Origin: Bagarius yarrelli
Taxonomy: Eukaryota; Chordata; Actinopteri; Siluriformes; Sisoridae
Length of the DNA stretch: 64,000 nt
Assembly: GCA_005784505.1 (NCBI GenBank)
Contig: VCAZ01000106.1
Location: forward strand, 1,510,555-1,574,554
Direction: 5' to 3'
The notes under the pieces were generated by a model, which ran no database searches, was not told where the DNA came from, and saw nothing but the letters and a program-made list of their open reading frames with translations. Of the stretch, positions 1 to 9,257 are shown in pieces. Both the position numbers and the translations under genes were made by a program. The first letter of the stretch is position 1; each line of letters opens with the position of its first letter.

Positions 1-109
1 CCCCACCCTTCAGGTTTAGGGGTGGGTGGAAAAGACACACACAAACACACACCATGTTTATTCCACACAAACAGCATCTTTTCACATCTGTGTGTGTGTG
101 TGCGCGCAC

Positions 110-160
110 GTCCCTCCCCTCGGCGCTTATAACGCTTTAGAGGCGCGCGCTAAAGCAGCA
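110..160 (+). promoter_or_regulatory. shh: Probable shh core promoter
   Basis: A TATA-like TATAA lies at 128-132 in a GC-rich context about 350 bases before the shh start codon. A GC-rich stretch rich in CGCG follows. This would place initiation near 155-165 and give a 5'UTR of roughly 320 bases. The motif is visible; its use as the promoter is inferred. Confidence 0.4.
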
Positions 161-478
161 TTACAGCGGAGACTCTGCACCTGTACCGGAGAGGAGCGGG
201 CAAGGACGCGCGAGACAGACCCGGTGCTTTTCTCTCTTTCTCTCTTCCTCAGACACACACGCGCGCGCACGCACATACATATACATACACACACGCATAC
301 ACACGCACACCGAGACAGAGACGCATACACGCGTGCGCACGCTACCGGTCCCAAAGCCGGTTGCAAAAAAAAAGAAAAAGACAAGAAAAGGTGATCCAGG
401 TGCTGCTGATTTTAATTTCCACTTCGAAAGGAATTTAAAAAAATAAAAAAGGAACCTAATTATTTAAAAAAGAAAGTC
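160..478 (+). other. shh: shh 5'UTR (approximate 5' end)
   Basis: Sequence between the putative start site and the ATG. It contains a CA/CG-rich microsatellite (about 250-345) and an A-rich stretch (365-478) just before the ATG. An open frame crosses it at 26-394, but the product is Thr/His repeat translation and is not a credible protein. The transcript start is not certain. Confidence 0.4.
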
Positions 479-769
479 ATGCGCGCGCTGTGGGTGTGTG
501 TGTGCTTGGCGCTGCTGGTGCTGCTGCCGGTGCGCGCGTGCGGTCCGGGCCGAGGTTACGGCCGCCGGAAGCACCCGAAGAAACTGACTCCGCTCGCGTA
601 CAAGCAGTTCATCCCTAACGTCGCGGAGAAGACACTGGGCGCGAGCGGGCGCTACGAGGGCAAAATCACGCGCAACTCAGAGCGCTTTAAGGAGCTCACG
701 CCCAACTACAACCCGGACATCATCTTCAAGGACGAGGAGAACACCGGCGCCGACCGCCTCATGACCCAG
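479..769 (+). CDS. shh: shh coding exon 1: signal peptide and N-terminal half of the Hedge domain
   Basis: Encodes residues 1-97, ending in ADRLMTQ, in phase 0 before GTACAC. The ATG at 479 is chosen because it directly precedes a Leu/Val-rich signal peptide (MRALWVCVCLALLVLL) and CGPGR follows at the expected distance. The exon is GC-rich with CpG-rich third positions, unlike its AT-rich surroundings, as is usual at a 5' CpG island. The open frame continues past the donor to 973, but only into CT/CA microsatellite translation. Confidence 0.96.
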
Positions 770-774
770 GTACA

Positions 775-812
<38 letters not shown>

Positions 813-2449
813 CACACACACGCACGCACGCCTTCCGATTTTGTTTCGTGCAGGATCAGCGGTTATTTTTTCGTTTGCAATCTGAGTGGTTCATTCACCT
901 GCACGACAGCGCGCGCGCCTCCATCCCCGTGCTTCTAAAGCTTAACAATTCGTTAAACACTTGTAGGCTGTAACGCTGAACTAAAGCCACTTGTTCCGAA
1001 CATCCGTTCTATCTGAAGATGCGGTCGGGATTCTTCAATCTTCTCCACATTTCCAGATGTTTATTGCTGGTTTAAATCGCGCGGGTGTCGAATTTAACGT
1101 TATGACCCGGTAACCAGATGAGAAAGTCGACTCGTTTCTGTTCGTGGATTAAAAATGCAGTAAATTAAAAATGAAGCAGATTAAAAATGAACCAAATTAA
1201 AAATGAATCAAATTAAAAATGAACCAATTTAACAATTAACTGAATTAAAAATAACCCAAATTAAAAATAACTTAAATTAAAAATGAACCAAATTAAAAAT
1301 GAACCAACTTAACAATAGACTGAATTATAGAAATGATAAAAATGAACCAAATAAAAATTGAACCCAATTTGAAAAGGAACCGAATTATAAATGAACTAAA
1401 TTAAAATGAACCAGTTTAAAAATGAACCGGATTAAAACGCGTTAGATATGTTCTTATAGAGTTCAGGTTTGTGCAGTTGACCTGCAGGTATTCAGAAAGA
1501 CTAAGACAGTAAAACAGACAGAAAAGAGACAGATAAAGTCAAAGAGAGAGAAAGAGACAGACAGAAAGAGTGAGACAGAGAAATAGAGACAGAGACACAG
1601 AAAGAGAGAGCTAAAGAGGCAGAGAGAGAGAGATGCACACGTTACCTGACCCCTGAGTGGTGTTAATTAACACTATAAAAAAGTTTATTTTATTAGGGTT
1701 TAGTCAGTGTTTGATTCTCTTTAACTGGGTGTTAAATTTGAACTCCAGTGCTCGGTGTTATAAGTGTTAAAGACTTTAAGGTGTTTATTTAAACATGGTG
1801 GTGTTGGTCCTCGATGTATAATAAGTGTTTAGTGTTTAGAGCTAACCCAACAATGTGTGTTGGAATGAAAACAGGAAGTGGTAGCTCAGTGGTTAAGGTG
1901 TTGGACTGCTGATCAGAAGGTTGTGGGTTTAATTTCCAGCATCAATACATTGCCACTGATGGGTCTCTGAGCAAGCCCCTCAACCCTCAACCGATCAAAC
2001 GAATATAAAAAGGTTATAAATGTACACGATGCTGGATAATGACGCCCAGCAAGTGCCAGAAACATGCATGTAAATGTAGATGTCGGTGTAACTTAAATAC
2101 CTGGTCACATGGTCAGCTTGTGATTAAAGCAATGAAGGTTAGGAGAACCGAACACTATTAGATCTTGTTAAACACCTGCAGTGTGGGATGTGTCATTTAT
2201 GCACACTTTACACACCCCATCGGTGTTTATTAACACTGAAACTCTGTTAAAAACCACTCTGTCACTGCCGCTGCTTTCAGTCTCATGCTGTTCCACTGTG
2301 TTAAACCGAAATCTAGTGAGAGAGGAGGCAGAGCGAGTCTCACTGCCTTGTTCTGGCAGGTGTTTTAAAATATTAAACACGCGGGAGAGAGAGACAGAGG
2401 GATAGCGAGAGAGAAAGTGAGAGAGTGAGACCGAGAGACAAAGGAGGGC

Positions 2450-2480
<31 letters not shown>

Positions 2481-2582
2481 GGAGAGACAGAGACCTGGAG
2501 ATGAAGGAAAAGCGAGAGAAAAAGAGAGAGAAACAGAGAGAGCGAGGCTGAGACCGAGAGACAAAGGAAGCGCAAGAGAGAG

Positions 2583-2613
<31 letters not shown>

Positions 2614-3095
2614 GTTTTGACTGAGGAAAAGAGAGGGGGATATAGACTAAGAGAGAGAGGGTTGGGTTAGACTAAGAATAAAAAGGGACAGAGGGATAGA
2701 GAGTAAGAAAGAGACGGAGAGAGAGAGAGAGAAAGAGCAGGAAAAAAGGAAAAAAGAGAAAGAAATAGAGGGAAAAAGATAGACCAACAGAAAGACAGAA
2801 CGCTGGGGCAGAGAGAGAGCGAGTGAGCGGAAACATTATACACATAATACTGTATATATGTATCTACACATTACATCACAAATGAAGGCGCATCACTCTG
2901 AGGTGCAGTAAATTCTGCATCCGAGCGAAAGCAGTCGCATGTGCGAGAGTGGAGCTGCATGGAACATTCCGGAAAATTGTCCACGTGCTGCGGAATACAG
3001 AACCACTGTTTATTTCTTTTTCAGCAATTATTCCTGAACAAACTGTGAGGAAGGTCAAGCTTTGATAAATCAGTCTTGCAAGGACACACACACAC

Positions 3096-3176
<81 letters not shown>

Positions 3177-6057
3177 TGTTACGTTTAAATGAGTTATTTG
3201 ATTCTTTACACTGAACCAAAATTATGTCAGACTTTGAACTGCAGACCACAGCAGGGTTGAGTTCTGGATTCTGATTGGTCGTCACAGTAGGTTTACGTTA
3301 ACGTGCTGGTTTTACTGTTTCCACAGTAATAGAATGTTCACTGGGACTTGTCCTCGGGGTCACAAGGCGTTCTAGTGAATTTTTCCCCCAAAAATGCAAA
3401 GACAAACTTATAAAAACAGTGGTAAAAAAACACTGTTGTGATTAAAGCGTCCTTATGTGTCCTCGGCTCTCTGATCGACTTGCTGCAGGTGCATTATAAA
3501 CTCTTTCTCTCTCTCTTTCCCTTTTTTGTGGCTGTTTTTTTTCCTTCCCCCCTTTAAAACCCGGGGATAAATCCAGAGTCTGGTGTGGTTTAGTTTTGCT
3601 TAGATGTGTATCAGAAGTCAGTTGTTATGGCGTGTGACGCCTCTAGGCGCTCGACTTACCTGAGCTGCGCTTAACACGTCTGGTTACGTCATGGATGCTC
3701 ATTAACACATAGGAGCGCCAAACATCTGGCTGACTGCTAGCATCGCAGATCAACAAAAAAGTTGAAGTCTTATTCATAATACTAGATTAGTGTAGCATGC
3801 TAGCATGGCTAGCTCCTTTGACTGTCATATGAAGCAATCATATTTGTAATGTTTTTAAATATGTTAGCAAAGCAAGTGATTTTAGACTACCTACCTTGTG
3901 TTGCTAGCAAGCTAACTAGCTACGCAGGTAGATTTTTTGTTACTAAAATGTAGCTTGGCGTACTTTTAAACCAAATGTTAAACTAATAATTGATTGGTAA
4001 AAATCCAAGGTATTAAGTGAAATACTAAAGAAATTATGGACTGTGATTTGTAGGATGGTGATAGGTTTAATTGATTAGATGGTGGAGATAATAAAAAGGC
4101 GGGGGCGGTTGTGATTGGGTAGATGGTGGAGATGATAAAAGAGTGGGGGGTTGTGATTGGTTATATGGTGGAGATGGTAATAAACCGGTAATAAATGTAA
4201 TTGTTCAGGTGAAGAGGATAGTTAAGTGGTATTTGTAATTAGTTAGATGGTAAGGATGGTTGAGCAGTAGATTATAATTGGTTTGATGGTGAAAATGCTA
4301 ATAGAGGAGTGGATTGCGATAGGTTAGATTGTGGAGATGGTAATAGAAATGGTAATAGAGCAGGGGATTGTGGTTGATTAGAAGGTGGAGATGATAAAAG
4401 AGTGAAAAATTTTTAATTTGTTAGATGGTGAAGATGGTAACAGACCGGTGGATTGTAATTGGTTAGATGGTGAGGATGGTAACAGAGCGGTGGATTGTAA
4501 CTGGTTAGATGGTGAGGATGGTAACAGAGCGGTGGATTGTAACTGGTTAGATGGTGAGGATGGTAACAGAGCGGTGGATTGTAATTGGTTAGATGTTGAA
4601 GATGGCGGAACGGTAGATTGTAATTAGATGGTGGAGATGGTGATAGAGCATTGAATTGTTATTGTGTAGATGGTGAGGATAGTTAAACAGTGAATTGGAA
4701 TTGGTTAGATGGTGGAGATGGCAATAGAGCAGTGGATTGTAATTGGTTAGATGGTGGAGATGGCAATAGAGCAGTGGATTGTAGATGGTTAGATGGTGGA
4801 GATGGTAATACAGTGGTGGATTGTAATTGGTTAGATGGTGGAGATGGTAATAGAGTGGTGGATTGTGATTGGTTTAATGATGGATATGGGAATAGAGGGT
4901 GGAATGTGATAGGTTAGATGGTGGAGATGGTAATATTTACATTTGCAGCATTTTGGCAGATGCCCATATCCAGAATGTCTTACATTTATCTCCAGTATAC
5001 ACCTGAGCAATGGGTGGGAATCGATTGCTGTAATTCAAATTAGCAGTTCAACATCTTAAACATGGCACTACCATTTGGATTGTAATTGGTTAGATCGTGG
5101 AGATGGTAATAGAGTGGTGGATTGTGATTGGTTAGATAGTGGCGATAGTAATAAAGTGGTGGATTGTGATTGTCTAGATAATGCCAATGGTAATAGAGTG
5201 GTGGATTGTGATTGGTTAAATGATGGCAATGGTAATAGAGTGGTGGATTGTGATTGGTTAAAATTATGGCAATGGTAATAGAGTGGTGGATTGTGATTGG
5301 TTAGATAGTGGCGATGGTAATAGAGTGGTGGATTGTGATTGGTTAGATGATGGCAATGGTAATAGAGTGGTGGATTGTGATTGGTTAGATAGTGGCGATG
5401 GTAATAGAGTGGTGGATTGTGATTGGTTAGATGATGGCAATGGATAGATGGGTAGATGTGGCAATGGTATAGAGTGTGGATTGGATGGTTAGATGATGGC
5501 AATGGTAATAGAGTGGTGGATTGTGATTGGTTAGATGATGGCAATGGTAATAGAGTGGTGGATTGTGATTGGTTAGATGATGGCAATGGTAATAGAGTGG
5601 TGGATTGTGATTGGTTAGATAGTGGAGATGGTATAAAGTGGTGGATTGTGATTGGTTAGATAATGGCAATGATAATAGAGTGGTGGATTGTGATGTGGTG
5701 TGGTGTGTCTTGGCACTCTGTCACTAATCGCTTATCTGGCAAGTTTTTATCTGCAGATTAAGAGATGGTGTCCCGACCGTCCGCATGTCACACTGCGCTT
5801 TACGCCCGCTGCCTTGATTTGCACCACATGACCCGATGAATTAATAACGAGCTCCTTGCTCCCTTCTCTCTCTCTCTATTGCTCTCACTTTTTACTCTAG
5901 TGCTATGAGCTCTCCTACCACCACTCGCATCTTTAAACGCCGCTGTGTATTACTGCGACACTGTAAAGACAAAGTGGGTAAAAAAACCTTGGCCTCTATC
6001 TGTGTGTTTGTGTTAGTCAGTGCCATTCCTCATAATCCTAAAAAACGCTTAAAATGT

Positions 6058-6093
<36 letters not shown>

Positions 6094-7820
6094 CATTTTC
6101 CAGCTCCTTGGCTGATCTATACATTTTAGAGAAGTGAGGCAAACGCAGAGGAGTTATCTATATTTAATGGCTTCTTCCTCAAAAAGAAAGAGATAGAGGG
6201 AGACAGAGTGACAAAGAGAGAGACATAGAGAAAGACAGATACTCCTTCATTTTTGAAAGAATGACAGAAAGAATGGAAATGGAGATAATAGTAGAGCGGT
6301 GATTAGTTAGATGGTGGAACTGGTGTGAAGCAATAGATTGTAATTGGTTAAAAGGTCAAGATGCGAGAGCGATTGGTTTTGATTGTGAGATGGTGTATGT
6401 GTGTCTGGGGGGGGTATTAGCTCAGTGGTTAAGATGTTGGACTAATACCTGGAGGATCGGGGTTAAATTGCAGTGGTAACTGCAAAAAGTTACCACTGCT
6501 GGGCCTCTGAGCAAGATGCCTAACCCCCAATTACTCAGATGTATAAAAGGCGTAAATGTGCCTCTGGATAAAAGTGTCTGCCAAATGCTGTAAATGTAAA
6601 TGCTGGAGATGGTAAGAAGGCACTGGATTGTGTTTGGCTAGATGATGGAGATGGTGATAATGTGATGGATTATGATCTGTGAGATGGTAGAGATGACGAT
6701 AGAGTGGTAGGTTGTGATTTGTGAGATGGGGGAAATGGGGATAGAGTGTTGGATTGTGATTGGCTAGATGGTGGAGATGATAAGAGTCTGAAGATGAATA
6801 GAGTTTGTACCTGTTAAAACATAAGTAAGAAATAACTTGCTTTGTTCTTTGAACAAGAACAATGAGCCACAACACACATTGATTAAATCCCAGCACAGTT
6901 TATCTGGCCCATCCTTTACTGACTTATCCCCCTCATCTCTTTCCTTTTCGCAGAGATGCAAAGACAAGCTGAACTCGTTGGCGATCTCGGTGATGAACCA
7001 GTGGCCAGGGGTGAAGCTGCGTGTGACTGAAGGATGGGACGAAGACGGACATCACTTTGAGGAGTCGCTTCACTACGAGGGCCGAGCTGTGGACATCACC
7101 ACCTCTGACCGAGACAAGAGCAAGTACGGCACGCTGTCACGCCTCGCTGTGGAGGCCGGATTCGACTGGGTTTACTACGAGTCCAAAGCTCACATCCACT
7201 GCTCTGTTAAAGCAGGTAACAAACACAACGCTTACAAAACATGTGTGTGTGTGTGTGTGTGTGTGTGATTCACTTCATGATAAGAGCCTCTGTGTTCTCC
7301 AAGCTGGATGGCGTGTGTGTGTGAAAAGTGTGTGTCCTGCGTTACATTCACACAGAAGAAGAGGATTCAGACTTGTTTGCTAAAGAAAAGTAAAATATAA
7401 CTAGTAAAAAGAAACAGTTGCTCTTAAACAAAAAGTTTAATAGAAGTCTAAAAACTACTAAAATAAACAAATAATTACATTTTAATTAAAGGAAATATGG
7501 TGAGAAAAAGGAAAGGTTTATTTAAAATAAGTTTAATTTAGGTTTAATTTCTGTGATTGTAAAACATTCAATTTCATTTTAATTTAACCTTTTTATTCCC
7601 TCAGGATTTTAATCTATACATGTTAATTTTTTTAATATTATTTTTAATATTACTTCTTTTGCAGAAAAAGCTAACAATTATTAGTTCTCATTCACTTTGA
7701 ATCAATTAAAAGGAAATAAATGCAAACTATTTCCTCGTTTTGATCCATATAATTTTTTAATCTACTAATTTTTATTTTATTTCTAATGCAGTGATTCTCA
7801 TCTATACCAAAAAGCTGTTA

Positions 7821-7870
<50 letters not shown>

Positions 7871-7922
7871 ACACACACCACACACACACATCAGCAAAAT
7901 CTCTCTGAAGCCGGTCGTAATG

Positions 7923-7953
<31 letters not shown>

Positions 7954-8206
7954 TGTGTGTGTGTGGTGTTTTTAAGTGAGCTTATATCGCCCCACTCAGT
8001 TTCTATGAGGAAAATAATTTTTTACATGAGAAAAAACCTCGTAACGTCGCAGATCAACTCAACAATTAAAAAAAAAATAATTTTTATTTACTTATTTTTT
8101 GCGCATTTTATGTTTAAACGTTTTATTTTGAAAATTTATAAATATAATATTTAAAAATATAAGTTATACAAATATATTTTGTATATATATTTGTATATAT
8201 ATATAG

Positions 8207-8245
<39 letters not shown>

Positions 8246-8988
8246 TTGTATATATAATTATATAATTTTATATATGTCTAAAATATATTAATTATTAATT
8301 TTAGAAATGTAGGAAAATCTATAATTTTGAAATATTAAATAAAGAAATGTATTACTTTTTTATACTATTTATTTTATTTTTTTTAAACCACTAATAAAAA
8401 TGATGCTGCATTAACGCTCTGTAATCATAAAAATGTAATATATAATTAAATGCTTTTGAAAATAAAAGTAGTGATTAATGTATGATGTGATTTTATATCC
8501 TGACAGGATTAGAAGACATTAAAATAAGATGAAACTGTGAGTCGCGTTTCCTTCTTCAGGTTGATATAAATGCGTGTTTAACACGTGGGGATCCGGAGCG
8601 TCTGTTCGGGGAAATAAACGCACTCAGTGGCACTCAGAGGTCACGAGCCTTTAGATAGAAACTGCAGAATTTCCGTGATTTGCGATCTGATGAGCGGATT
8701 GAGGTTAAAAACCCGAGAAAGAAAAGCAGAAGCATAAAAGCTTTAGCGAAGAGAAGAGAATAGAATAGAAGAGAAGAGAAGAGAAGAGAAGAGAAGAGAA
8801 GAGAAGAGAAGAGAAGAGAAGAGAAGAGAAGAGAAGAGAAAAGCATGATGGGAAATAAAGGTGGCTTTGGCGTTAGGTTGTCATTTCGGACCTCATTTAG
8901 GTTGTCATCTCACTCTCTCTGTCTCTCTCTGTCTCTCTCTGTCTCTCTCTGTCTCTTTCTCTACTCTCACTCTCTCTGTCACCCCCCC

Positions 8989-9026
<38 letters not shown>

Positions 9027-9214
9027 CCTCACTCTCTCTCTTTCTTTCAAATGCCACCGTGTGTGTGTGTGTGAATTGTCACCCAGACGTTCCTGCACCT
9101 GAGCAAATACTTTTCTCTTCCAAGACTTTCGTACACAAACTGGCATTAGAATGACAATGTCGCCTCCTTTATTGAAGCTTTCTTTAATTAGAGCAGTCCG
9201 AGCCTCTTACCGTG

Positions 9215-9257
<43 letters not shown>

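Noticed and set aside
1878..2085. Functional tRNA gene
   Set aside because: A-box and B-box-like motifs are present, but the sequence continues into a SINE body and tail and does not fold as a complete tRNA.
4418..5586. Open frames with a 14-residue periodic peptide (LDGEDGNRAVDCNW-like) and its minus-strand counterpart
   Set aside because: They are translations of the 42-base minisatellite; a period divisible by three keeps all frames open, and the array lies in shh intron 1.
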